Origin: Clostridia bacterium
GTDB taxonomy: Bacteria > Bacillota > Clostridia > Oscillospirales > CAG-272
Assembly (NCBI GenBank): GCA_017483195.1
Contig: JAFULR010000011.1
Span: forward strand, 1 to 35,248
DNA: 35,248 nt
Direction of reading: 5' to 3'
Both the position numbers and the translations under genes were made by a program. The notes under the pieces are model-generated. The model did no database searches and was not told where the DNA came from. It was given only the letters and a program-made list of their open reading frames with translations. Below, one piece after another: positions 7,365 to 15,202 of this stretch; position 1 is the first letter of the stretch; each line of letters starts with the position of its first letter.

Positions 7365-8768
7365 ATGCCATTCATTCCAATCATTGTTGTTGCCGTTATA
7401 ATTCTTCTGGCAATATTATTCGTTGCGGTCGGATATCTCAAAGCTCCGCCCGACCAGGCTTACATAATTTCCGGTCTCGGACCCAAGAGAATACTCGTTG
7501 GTAAAGCGGGCTGGCACATTCCCTTCTTTGAGAGAGTCGATAAGCTCTCCTTGAGAGTAATGCAGATCGACATCAAAACGTCCGAGTCGATCCCAACTAA
7601 CGAATTTATCAACGTTCGCGTGGACGGTGTTGCAAACGTAAAGATCTCCTCCGACCCCGCAATGCTTGAAAAATCCTCAGAAGCGTTGCTCAATAAGAAT
7701 ACCGCTGAGATCATAGCTATCGTTACTCAGGTTATGGAGGGTAACCTCCGTGAGATCGTCGGTGCCGTAGGACTTAAGGATATGGTTCAGGACAGACAGG
7801 GCGTTGCAAAGAAGATAACCGAAAACGTAGTTCCCGATATGGAAAAGCTCGGTATTGAAGTAGTAAACTTCAACATTCAGAACTTTACCGACAGCGCAAA
7901 TACAATTGAAAATCTCGGTATCGACAACGTTGAGAAGATCCGCAAGGACGCTCAGATAGCAAAGGCTAACGCGCAGAGAGACATCTCCATCGCAGAGGCT
8001 CAGGCTCGCCAGGAGACCAATAAGGTGCAGGTAGAGGTAGATAAGGCTATCGCCAGACAGAACGCAGATCTCTCAATCGCGCAGTCCGAAATGCAGAAGG
8101 AAGCCGACATCAAGCGCGCAGAAGCGGACGCGGCTTACGCTATTCAGCACCAGTCACAGAGAAAGACCATCGAGATCGAGACAGAAAACGCGAATATCGC
8201 AAAGGCTGCCAAGGAGGCAGAGCTTGCCGAGCAGCGCATAGCGATCAAGGAAAGAGAGCTTGACGCGCAGATCCGTAAGCAGGCTGACGCTATGAAGTAT
8301 AAGCTTGAGCGCGAGGCTGAAGCTGACCTTATCCGCAGAACCAAAGAGGCTGAGGCAAGCAGGATCGAAGCCGAGCAGGCTGCGATCGCCCGTAAGGCGG
8401 AGGCTGAGGCTCTTAAATATTCAATGGAGCAGGAGGCTGCGGGTATCCGTGCAAAGGGACTTGCAGAGGCTGAGGCTATTGAAAAGAAGGCAGAGGCTCA
8501 AAAGAAGATGGGCGAAGCATCCGTTCTTGAGATGTACCTCGCAGCTCTTCCCGAGATCGTTAAAAACGCCGCAGAGCCCCTTGCTAAGACCGATAAGATC
8601 GTTATGTACGGCGACGGTAATTCAACTAAGCTTATGAAGGACGTTATGTCCTCCACAAATCAGATCTTTGAGGGAGTTAAAGAGGCAACCGGACTTGATA
8701 TGCAGTCAATGATCAGCGGATTCGTTGGCGGCAAGGCTGCAAGCGACTCAAATAATCTCAATAAATAA
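7365..8768 (+). CDS. floT: Flotillin (YuaG/FloT-like)
   Basis: The protein has 467 residues. An N-terminal hydrophobic segment (about 3-25) is followed by an SPFH domain (PPDQAYIISGLGPKRILVG onward) and a long flotillin domain rich in EA repeats (for example IAEAQARQETN and EAEADLIRRTKEAEASRIEAE, each part of a coiled coil of about 200 residues). Flotillins scaffold membrane microdomains and help place signalling and wall-synthesis proteins. I chose the ATG at 7365 because AAAGGAGAATAATT precedes it; the frame from 7305 is upstream noise. In Bacillus floT sits with NfeD-type genes (yuaF/yuaI); no NfeD gene is present here and a prohibitin-like gene takes that place. The unit ends at the strong terminator at 8774-8806. 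Confidence 0.92.
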   Translation: MPFIPIIVVAVIILLAILFVAVGYLKAPPDQAYIISGLGPKRILVGKAGWHIPFFERVDKLSLRVMQIDIKTSESIPTNEFINVRVDGVANVKISSDPAMLEKSSEALLNKNTAEIIAIVTQVMEGNLREIVGAVGLKDMVQDRQGVAKKITENVVPDMEKLGIEVVNFNIQNFTDSANTIENLGIDNVEKIRKDAQIAKANAQRDISIAEAQARQETNKVQVEVDKAIARQNADLSIAQSEMQKEADIKRAEADAAYAIQHQSQRKTIEIETENANIAKAAKEAELAEQRIAIKERELDAQIRKQADAMKYKLEREAEADLIRRTKEAEASRIEAEQAAIARKAEAEALKYSMEQEAAGIRAKGLAEAEAIEKKAEAQKKMGEASVLEMYLAALPEIVKNAAEPLAKTDKIVMYGDGNSTKLMKDVMSSTNQIFEGVKEATGLDMQSMISGFVGGKAASDSNNLNK

Positions 8769-8773
8769 AAATT

Positions 8774-8806
8774 AAAGTGCCGACTCGAACGAGTCGGCAC
8801 TTTTTT
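8774..8806. terminator. Bidirectional terminator between floT and the radical SAM gene
   Basis: AAAGTGCCGACTC pairs perfectly with GAGTCGGCACTTT around GAAC. T runs on both sides let it serve floT and the convergent gene at 8818. Confidence 0.95.
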
Positions 8807-8817
8807 ATTTTTTCGAT

Positions 8818-9699
8818 CTATTTATCAAATCTCGGAGTAAACTCCTTTTTAGCGGACTCCCTGCCCTGCGAAAAGCCGTCAAAGCCAAGGGAGAGCGCGT
8901 AATCAAGCACGTCATCGTATTCAAAGCTCGTAAGACGCCTTTTGAGATTTTTTGGAGCATCCGCATCCGCAAAATCGGGCGTGTATTGACGCATAAGTGA
9001 AAGAGTGACCTCAGCGGCGGGCAGAATTTCCGATATGTATTTCAAAACTGCCTTCGAGTCCTCTCGGCACGCGGGCAGGACTAAGTGGCGCACGATCAGT
9101 CCGCGCACAGCAATCCCCTTTTCGTCAAGCACTAATTTTCCGACCTGACGGTGCATCTCACAGATTGCCTCACCCGCAATCCTTGCATAGTCGGGCGCGG
9201 CAGAATACGATCTCGCTAAATTTTCATCAAAATATTTGAAATCGGGCAAATAGACGTCAATAAGTCCGTCAAGCGCGCGCAACGTGTCAAGACTCTCATA
9301 TCCGCCGCAATTGTAAACTATCGGGATGCTTAACCCCTCTTTTTTAGCTTTTTCAAGAGCCCTTGCAATAAAGAAAGCATACGGCGTGGCGGTAACAAGA
9401 TTGATATTGTGCGCGCCCCTGCTTTGAAGCTCAAGCATTTTTGCAATAAGCTCACTCTCGGTATATTTTTTACCCAAAACTGCGCGACTTATATCGCGGT
9501 TCTGACAAAATACGCACCTTAAATTACAGCCCGAAAAGAAGATCGCGCCCGATCCATTCCTACCGCTGATGCAGGGCTCCTCCCAAAAATGAAGATCGGC
9601 AGAGCCAATGATATATTCGTTCGACGCGCCGCAAAATCCGCGCTCGCCCGAATTCCTATCCACCGCACAACCGCGCGGACACATAAGACATTTCGCCAT
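8818..9699 (-). CDS. Radical SAM protein of the PflA-like COG1313 type
   Basis: The protein has 293 residues. A cysteine-rich N-terminal segment (Cys 4, 7, 11, 23: MAKCLMCPRGCAVDR) comes before the radical SAM cluster motif CNLRCVFC (Cys 58, 62, 65), which binds a 4Fe-4S cluster and S-adenosylmethionine. Later motifs such as YNCGGYE, DVYLPDFKY and RHLVLPACREDS fit the COG1313/PflX-like subgroup, whose substrate is not established; PflA-type glycyl-radical activation is only one possibility. I chose the ATG at 9697-9699, which has GAAGGGGG upstream, over the frame beginning at 9759. No glycyl-radical enzyme gene is nearby. It shares a terminator with floT and appears to be a single-gene unit. 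Confidence 0.85.
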   Translation of the reverse strand: MAKCLMCPRGCAVDRNSGERGFCGASNEYIIGSADLHFWEEPCISGRNGSGAIFFSGCNLRCVFCQNRDISRAVLGKKYTESELIAKMLELQSRGAHNINLVTATPYAFFIARALEKAKKEGLSIPIVYNCGGYESLDTLRALDGLIDVYLPDFKYFDENLARSYSAAPDYARIAGEAICEMHRQVGKLVLDEKGIAVRGLIVRHLVLPACREDSKAVLKYISEILPAAEVTLSLMRQYTPDFADADAPKNLKRRLTSFEYDDVLDYALSLGFDGFSQGRESAKKEFTPRFDK

Positions 9700-9976
9700 C
9701 TCTCTGACCCCCTTCAAAAGCTGTACTAAAATTATACACTTTTTCTCCCCTTTTTTCAAGTATTTAATTGATTTTGCAGAAAAATTGATGTATAATTGAA
9801 ATATAATACTAAAATATAATCATTAGTTCCGCACATATGTTAACACTACCGCACCCCACGGCTACACACAAAACATCACCTTACATTATCCCTCTTCCGC
9901 AGAAGAGGGTGGCATTGAACTCACGAGCTTGCTCGTTAGTTCCGCTGACGGGTGTAGTTCCTTTTTTAAAAGAAAA

Positions 9977-10112
9977 GTAACTTTGCCTATGGAAAGTCAC
10001 AAAGACTTCTTCGTAGATCCCATCTTCGCTGTCGCTCCTCGGTTTTGCATCGGCTCGCTTGCGCTCCCTCAGCAAAACTTCGTCTCGGGCGTTGCCCTCG
10101 CTCAGGATGACG
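9977..10112 (-). repeat. R module, copy 4 (inverted)
   Basis: It runs from GTAACTTTGCCTATGG to CTCAGGATGACG. Its core matches copy 2 (GTTTTGCATCGGCTCGC on the plus strand). Confidence 0.8.
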
Positions 10113-10166
10113 CGCTGGGATAATGTTCACGGTAAACGGAGTGCCCCTACGAGTTTGTGCAGAAAC

Positions 10167-10256
10167 GCACCAACCCAAGCCTCCCTTGTGTAAAGGGAGG
10201 TGTCAAAATTTTCAAATTTTGACGGAGGGATTGTTTCAAAACAAAAGTTGCTTTTC
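10167..10256 (+). repeat. L module, copy b
   Basis: It starts GCACCAACCCAAG, then CCTCCCT-tgtgta-AAGGGAGG, then a second hairpin GTCAAAATT-ttc-AAATTTTGAC, then GGAGGGATTGTTTC and AAAACAAAAGT. The second hairpin differs completely from the one in copy a but occupies the same slot. Confidence 0.8.
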
Positions 10257-10264
10257 CTCAAACA

Positions 10265-10291
10265 CGGGTCGTCGTGGACGCCGACCCCTAC
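10265..10291 (+). repeat. 27-base REP-like unit, intergenic copy
   Basis: It starts CGGGTCGTCGTGGACG and ends GACCCCTAC. It matches 25 of 27 positions of 19221-19247. Confidence 0.75.
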
Positions 10292-10317
10292 GAGTGAGGG
10301 CAACAAAAGAAAACTTG

Positions 10318-10388
10318 CCTCCCTCTGTCGAGGGAGGGGGACCACGAAGTGGTGGTGGGAGAGTTTCAAAGCAAAAGTAACTTTTCCC
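10318..10388 (+). repeat. L module, copy c
   Basis: It has the same first hairpin CCTCCCTC-tgtc-GAGGGAGG as copy a. The second hairpin is ACCAC-gaa-GTGGT, followed by GGGAGAGTTTCAAAGC and AAAAGT. Confidence 0.75.
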
Positions 10389-10427
10389 ACGAATACGGAC
10401 GCCCACCGCACGAACCCCACGGCTATA

Positions 10428-10577
10428 CGTCATCCTGAGCGTAGCGAAGTTTTGCTGAGGGAGCCCTGCACTTTTTTAACGCATCATAACAATCAATCGA
10501 AGCGAGCCGATGCAAAACCCGCACAACGTGCCGGGATCTACGAAGGAGTCTTTGTGACTTTCCATAGGTGAAGTAAC
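10428..10577 (+). repeat. R module, copy 5
   Basis: It starts CGTCATCCTGAGCGTAGCG. The core is CCCGCAC-aac-GTGCCGGG, a hairpin like the core of copy 1 with changed stem bases. It carries about 30 extra bases (10465-10495) relative to copy 2. Confidence 0.75.
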
Positions 10578-10631
10578 CTTTCCCTGCAAACCGGCGGGAG
10601 CAAGACGGTCGCCCTACGTTGAGAATAACGG

Positions 10632-11035
10632 CGGGTGCACGGAGTGCCCCCCTACGAGTTTGTGCGCACTCACAAAGCAAATTTTAGAAAAATCAAATTC
10701 AAAATTTGATTTTTCGTAGTTTTGAAGAAGCAATACCGACCGTCGTGCTCGCACGTAAGGGAGGAATTGATGCTTCAAAACCGATAAAACACCCGTGTTT
10801 TATCGAAAATTTGTGCAGATTTAGTCTGTACTCCGCGCAAGATCCTTCGGTCGCGTTGCTCCCTCGAGGATGACTCCTTACGGAGTCGGCATCCTTCAAT
10901 TTGCGCGGATCAAGTGGATTTAGCACAAACAAAATGTCTATTGCGCGAAGCCTTATAAAAAGGTTTTTGCCTACTTTTTCCTCAAAAAAGTAGGTTTTTC
11001 TCGAAAAAAGTAGGTCCAAATCCACTAACTTTTTC
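10632..11035 (+). repeat. E module, copy 1 (multi-hairpin element)
   Basis: This roughly 400-base element aligns with 25351-25740. It opens with the 24-base unit (10632-10655). Hairpins follow: H1 10688-10699/10703-10714 (12 bp); H2 10719-10727/10773-10781 with inner stems 10731-10734/10766-10769 and 10744-10748/10751-10755; H3 10783-10792/10795-10804 (10 bp, 2-base loop); and an 8-bp closing stem CCGCGCAA/TTGCGCGG around a GATCCTTC...GAGGATG arm. It ends with CCTACTTTTT/AAAAAGTAGG-type stems. No coding frame in it is convincing. Confidence 0.85.
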
Positions 11036-11108
11036 ATCAGCTCAAAGCGCGGTGCGAACACAGTGCGAAGCCATATCAAACAACCTAAATCCCACAAAGG
11101 AGAACCAT

Positions 11109-12368
11109 ATGAAAATCAAAACCGCCGAGATCCTCTGCGTCGGCACGGAGCTGCTGCTCGGAGAGGTCGTAAACACAAACGCCGCATACATCTCGCAGGA
11201 GCTTGCGCGCCTCGGAATTTCCGTCTATCACACAAGTGTGGTGGGCGACAATCCCGAAAGGCTTAAAAAAGCGGCATCCGACGCGCTACACAACGCAGAC
11301 CTGCTGATCCTAACGGGCGGACTCGGTCCCACGTACGACGACCTGACAAAGGAGACCGTCGCATCCCTTTTGGGACTCCCGATGGTCCGCGATGAGAAAA
11401 TACTTGCTGAAATTGAGGAATTTTTCGCCTCTTGGGGACGCCCAATGCCCGAAAACAACGCAAAGCAGGCGGACATCCCCCTCGGCGCGCTCCCAATTCC
11501 GAATAAAACGGGCACCGCCCCCGGAATTTTCATCGACAACGGCAAAAACGTGGTCGTTCTCCTTCCCGGCCCGCCCTTTGAAATGAAGCCGATGTTCTCC
11601 GATTTCGTATATCCCCGCTTGCGACAGATGAGTGACAAGGTGCTTGTCTGCCACAATATCCACATAATGGGTATGGGCGAGAGCGAGGTCGAGACCCATC
11701 TTCTGACCCTTATGCAGGATAGCACTAATCCCACACTTGCCCCCTATGCCAAGGAGGGCGAGATGAGATTGCGTGTCGGCGCGCTCGCAGAAAGCGAAGC
11801 GGAGGGCGAAAAAATGTGCGAGGAAATGATCGAAAAGGTCAAAAACAGCCCCGTAGGTCCTTATATCTACGCGCTTGATGCCGAAAATATAGAAAAATTG
11901 CTCGTTAGCACCCTTAAAGAAAAGGGGCTCACCCTCTCCGTCGCCGAAAGCTGCACGGGCGGATATCTCGGAAAAAGAATAACCGACGTTGCAGGCTCAT
12001 CCGCGGTCTTTACGGGCGGCATCATTACTTATTCAAACGAAGCAAAAATGAGCCTTCTCGGTGTTTCACCCGAAACTCTTGAAAGGCACACCGCCGTATC
12101 AGGTCAGACCGCAATAGAGATGGCTCGCGGCGCAAGAGAAAAGCTTAAAACGGATATCGCTGTTTCAGTAACGGGAGAAGCAGGTCCTACGCCCGACCCT
12201 GCAACGGGCTGTGACGTTGGCACGGTATTCGTCGGTCTTTCAGCGGAAAATACGGAGTACGCAACGCGCGTCCATATCTCGCGCCACCGCGACAGAGAGT
12301 ATATCCGCAAGGTCGCCTCAAGCCGCGCTATGAGGGAAATTTTGAAATTTTTATCAAAAAATGAGTAA
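11109..12368 (+). CDS. cinA: CinA, competence/damage-inducible protein
   Basis: The protein has 419 residues. An N-terminal MoaB/MogA-like domain (about 1-170, EILCVGTELLLGEVVNTNA and LTGGLGPTYDDLTKE) is joined to a C-terminal CinA amidase domain (about 255-419, LSVAESCTGGYLGKRIT and VSVTGEAGP). The C-terminal domain is known as a nicotinamide-mononucleotide deamidase in pyridine nucleotide recycling; the N-terminal domain can hydrolyse ADP-ribose in some members. I chose the ATG at 11109 because AAAGGAGAACCAT precedes it. In many Firmicutes cinA sits beside recA; that is not the case here, where it follows repeat island B directly. Confidence 0.95.
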   Translation: MKIKTAEILCVGTELLLGEVVNTNAAYISQELARLGISVYHTSVVGDNPERLKKAASDALHNADLLILTGGLGPTYDDLTKETVASLLGLPMVRDEKILAEIEEFFASWGRPMPENNAKQADIPLGALPIPNKTGTAPGIFIDNGKNVVVLLPGPPFEMKPMFSDFVYPRLRQMSDKVLVCHNIHIMGMGESEVETHLLTLMQDSTNPTLAPYAKEGEMRLRVGALAESEAEGEKMCEEMIEKVKNSPVGPYIYALDAENIEKLLVSTLKEKGLTLSVAESCTGGYLGKRITDVAGSSAVFTGGIITYSNEAKMSLLGVSPETLERHTAVSGQTAIEMARGAREKLKTDIAVSVTGEAGPTPDPATGCDVGTVFVGLSAENTEYATRVHISRHRDREYIRKVASSRAMREILKFLSKNE

Positions 12369-12417
12369 AAGTTTACAATTTAACAACATTTTAAACACAT
12401 TTTATTCAAAAACACAC

Positions 12418-12446
12418 TTGATTTTTCAATTAATTTCCTATATAAT
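12418..12446 (+). promoter_or_regulatory. Promoter of the stand-alone RNA
   Basis: TTGATT, 17 bases, TATAAT. It predicts transcription from about 12453, with no coding frame downstream before two successive terminator-like stems. Confidence 0.7.
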
Positions 12447-12452
12447 ATATGT

Positions 12453-12645
12453 AAGCTTAATTGCTTTATAATTTTGTAACATATCTAAACATTTGAGAAA
12501 ACGTACGTTACAGCCGGAGATTTGGATTTGTTTTTTTTAATTTTTTCTCTCCTCAAATCGCTCCGGTGACCCCCTGCCCTTTTATCGCAAAACGGCAGCT
12601 AAACCTCCACCACCGGTAACCGCGTTTTCTCGAATGTCCTTTTTA
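12453..12645 (+). ncRNA. Structured small RNA of unknown class
   Basis: About 190 bases between cinA and the esterase gene, with its own promoter and terminator. A 14-bp closing stem pairs 12490-12503 (CATTTGAGAAAACG) with 12623-12636 and is followed by a T-rich stretch. Inside are GTTAC/GTAAC (12507-12511/12616-12620); an arm CCGGAG-ATTTG with CAAAT-CG-CTCCGG (12514-12524/12554-12566) whose loop is very T-rich; and a small hairpin CTGCC/GGCAG (12574-12578/12594-12598). CCGGTG (12563-12568) can also pair with CACCGG (12611-12616), which would compete with the main arm. Size, closing stem and open middle fit a 6S-like RNA, but I cannot confirm that. It shows no motif of SRP RNA, RNase P, tmRNA or a riboswitch I recognise. 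Confidence 0.6.
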
Positions 12646-12659
12646 TTTTGTAATATTAA

Positions 12660-12680
12660 AGCGCCGAACGGCGTTTTTTT
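12660..12680 (+). terminator. Second terminator after the small RNA
   Basis: CGCCG-aa-CGGCG followed by seven T. It separates the RNA transcript from the esterase gene, which has its own promoter right after. Confidence 0.8.
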
Positions 12681-12681
12681 A

Positions 12682-12710
12682 TTGACAATAAAGAAAATTT
12701 GTGAGATAAT
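12682..12710 (+). promoter_or_regulatory. Promoter of the SGNH esterase gene
   Basis: TTGACA, 17 bases, GATAAT, about 35 bases upstream of the ATG at 12744. Confidence 0.75.
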
Positions 12711-12743
12711 GGAATTACCAAATAATGAAACGAGGTAAATGAA

Positions 12744-14666
12744 ATGAAAAGACGTTATCTTAAACTATTAGCACTCATCCTCGCAGCTATGATCTTTGCA
12801 ACGTCCTGCTCATTGCTTGAATTTTTGGGCATCGGCACGAGGGCAACCACCCCATCCTCTTCGTCAACAAGCGGCGATGGAGGAGATGATCCCATTATCA
12901 GAAACGATGCAACTCCAACCATCTTCCTTGCAGGTGACTCCACCGTCAAGACCTACGAGGACGCGCAATACATTGGCGGTTGGGGACAGTTCCTCTCCCT
13001 CTTCCTTGACGAAAGCATAACCGTTGTAAACGCGGCTCAGGGCGGCAGAAGCTCCCGCTCATTCATCAACGAGGGCAGACTTTTCAATATCGACGATCCC
13101 GACTACAAATACTCCTTTTCACAGAACGGAGGCAACTCCATCGAGGACACGATAAAGGAGGGCGACTTCCTCTTTATCCAGTTCGGTCATAACGATGATG
13201 CCTCAAAGCTTTCAAATTATTCCACCATTTTCGACAGAATGGTTCCCCTTGGAGAGCCCGACGCAAACGGCATCTACCCCACAACACCCGCAGAAAAGAT
13301 GCCCACGTCCTCGCTTCCCAAGGAATATACCGATAAAGCTACCGATTCCGAGGAATCCAAGGCTCTTTCCGAGATAGCCAAATACGGCTCGGAATACTAC
13401 GCGTATAACAGCGGCGGCACTTACAAATGGTACTTAAAGCAATATGTTGATTTTGCAAGAAGTGTTGGCGCGATCCCGGTTCTTGTAACTCCCGTGGCAA
13501 GAGTTAAATTCAGCGGCAACGAAATAATCGGCGGCGCAGGACTTCACGGTGAAAACTTTGCATACGTTGAGGCGGTAAGACAGCTTGCCAAAGAAGAAAA
13601 CTGCCTTCTTATCGACCTTTTTGCCGAGAGCAAGGCAATGCTTGAAACGGCTACGTCCACTTACGCAAACTATCTTATGGCACTCAAGCCAAATGACTTA
13701 ACGGGTGAGTGGCCCGCAGGCTACGATGCAGCGTACGGCAATACCGACGCAGGATACACGGGCATTGAGGCAACTCACTATAATAAATACGGCGCGTTCC
13801 TTCAGGCGGCAAAGGTGGCGGAGCTTATTCTCTGCACCGAGGACGAGCCCACGGATGGCGAGCGCTTCAATTTCACAGACCACATCCTCACAGAGCCCCG
13901 CGAGTACGTTGATCCCTCAAACCTCATCGGCAAAACTACCGTTGCGGCGATCGAAGGACTTTTTGAAACGGTAAAGGTCACAAATCCCGACAGATCCTAC
14001 CCTTCAGCTGCAGAGGTAACAGAGCTTATCGACGCTCTTGCAGCTCTTGGCGAAGTAAATGCAGAAAACTATCTTGAGCTTCAAATCAAATGCGAGGAGA
14101 TAAGAGCAAAATACGACGCACTCAACGTTGACGACAGACCGTCCGTTACAAATCTCTCACTTCTTGAAGAATACGAGGCGGCGATCGACGCTCAGATCGA
14201 GGCTAACAGACCGAAGCCCACAAGAGTGGTGATTTTTAACGCGAGCGATCTCTTGCTTGATACGTACGACACAACCGCCACTGAGCAGGGCTTTACACTT
14301 GTTGGAACAAGCGACAAGAAGATGGATAAAAAGACCGCCTCCGCAACGTTCGTTCATGGCGGAGAAACGTACAAATCCACCCACGGTCTCAGCTTGGGAG
14401 GTAAGGCTACCTTCGGCAAGAACAGATACGTATCCTTCACGGTTGACGGCGCGTGCAGAGTTACCGTTGCGGTAAAATCCTCAAGCTCATCCGAGGCAAG
14501 AGTACTTTCACTTGCAAATTCCTCCAATACCGTTATCGGCTCCTATGAAGCAGGAACGAGTGTTACCGTTTCCTCACTTGATATTGACAGCGCAGGCACT
14601 TATTCAGTAGGAAGCGCAGGCAGCGGAATGTACATTTACTATATCATTATCGAATATTTTGATTAA
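12744..14666 (+). CDS. Lipoprotein SGNH esterase, rhamnogalacturonan acetylesterase-like (CE12 type)
   Basis: The protein has 640 residues. A lipoprotein signal peptide ends in FATSC (Cys22), followed by a Ser/Thr/Gly-rich linker. The SGNH domain (about 58-370) shows GDST (64-67, nucleophile Ser), the GGRSSRSF block, FGHND (Asn150) and a late THYN with His345, the set found in rhamnogalacturonan/pectin acetylesterases. A helical spacer (about 380-490) leads to a beta-rich C-terminal domain (from about 495) that looks like a carbohydrate-binding or adhesion module. It probably removes acetyl groups from plant cell-wall pectin at the cell surface; substrate is inferred. It is a single-gene unit with its own promoter and terminator. 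Confidence 0.85.
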   Translation: MKRRYLKLLALILAAMIFATSCSLLEFLGIGTRATTPSSSSTSGDGGDDPIIRNDATPTIFLAGDSTVKTYEDAQYIGGWGQFLSLFLDESITVVNAAQGGRSSRSFINEGRLFNIDDPDYKYSFSQNGGNSIEDTIKEGDFLFIQFGHNDDASKLSNYSTIFDRMVPLGEPDANGIYPTTPAEKMPTSSLPKEYTDKATDSEESKALSEIAKYGSEYYAYNSGGTYKWYLKQYVDFARSVGAIPVLVTPVARVKFSGNEIIGGAGLHGENFAYVEAVRQLAKEENCLLIDLFAESKAMLETATSTYANYLMALKPNDLTGEWPAGYDAAYGNTDAGYTGIEATHYNKYGAFLQAAKVAELILCTEDEPTDGERFNFTDHILTEPREYVDPSNLIGKTTVAAIEGLFETVKVTNPDRSYPSAAEVTELIDALAALGEVNAENYLELQIKCEEIRAKYDALNVDDRPSVTNLSLLEEYEAAIDAQIEANRPKPTRVVIFNASDLLLDTYDTTATEQGFTLVGTSDKKMDKKTASATFVHGGETYKSTHGLSLGGKATFGKNRYVSFTVDGACRVTVAVKSSSSSEARVLSLANSSNTVIGSYEAGTSVTVSSLDIDSAGTYSVGSAGSGMYIYYIIIEYFD

Positions 14667-14673
14667 TAACCCA

Positions 14674-14703
14674 AAAATGCGGAGGCGCAAGCCTCCGCTT
14701 TTT
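14674..14703. terminator. Bidirectional terminator
   Basis: GCGGAGGC-gcaa-GCCTCCGC with T runs on both sides. It ends the esterase gene and the convergent DUF4830 gene. Confidence 0.9.
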
Positions 14704-15183
14704 CTATTTTCTTTCAAACCCGTGAACAAATCCGTTTACGTCAGCGGAGCAGACGTCACCGCCGATGACGGTATTTTTGTAAACCAAAAGGTTCACGTGA
14801 ACCTCCCCTTCATACCCCGGATAATTTTTTACCGAATAGGTATAGCGCATCACGCTCTTTTTCTTGAACGCGGAAAGATCAAGCCCCTGCCGTCTCTGTA
14901 TCTCGTTGTACTCCAAAAATATCTTGTCAAATTCCGAGGGAATCATCACCTGCTTTTCCGAGATCGCCTGAGGGTCCACCTCCCAACCGAACTGCTTTAA
15001 AAAATCTATGCGGTCATCGTTGCTCTTGATTTTTTCAAAATTGTAAGTCACTTGCGTTCCGGCGGGAGTCGATCCGTCGGCATAGGTGGGTGCAAAGGTG
15101 ATCAGAGCTATCAGTGCGGTAAGTGCCAGGCATATCACCGCAAAAAATTTTATCGTATTTGCGTGCATTGAATAAATAAACAT
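14704..15183 (-). CDS. DUF4830 domain protein, membrane-anchored
   Basis: The protein has 159 residues. A single hydrophobic N-terminal segment (about 11-30) is followed by an extracytoplasmic domain with FLKQFGWEVDP, VMIPSEFDKIFLEYN and VKNYPGYEGEVHVNLLVYK, the pattern of DUF4830 proteins of Firmicutes. Function unknown. The ATG has GGGAGGTAGATT before it. It lies 19 bases downstream of tagA on the same strand, so the two are probably cotranscribed; whether that reflects a shared role in envelope assembly is open. Confidence 0.85.
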   Translation of the reverse strand: MFIYSMHANTIKFFAVICLALTALIALITFAPTYADGSTPAGTQVTYNFEKIKSNDDRIDFLKQFGWEVDPQAISEKQVMIPSEFDKIFLEYNEIQRRQGLDLSAFKKKSVMRYTYSVKNYPGYEGEVHVNLLVYKNTVIGGDVCSADVNGFVHGFERK

Positions 15184-15202
15184 AATCTACCTCCCGATAT
15201 GT

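Larger units (their letters stand above)
9760..11090. repeat. Repeat island B (no gene)
   Basis: About 1.3 kb between the radical SAM gene and cinA without a credible gene. It holds, in order, a short hairpin-rich stretch (9840-9975), one inverted R module, L copy b, a REP-like unit, L copy c, a forward R module, a diverged unit (about 10590-10617), a 24-base unit and module E copy 1. I see no clear promoter for cinA inside it. Confidence 0.8.

Noticed and set aside
12453..12645. SRP RNA, RNase P RNA or a T-box
   Set aside because: The SRP GGTCAGG..GGAAG loop and RNase P conserved cores are absent. GGTAACCGCG only partly resembles a T-box and lies in the closing helix, not before a gene.
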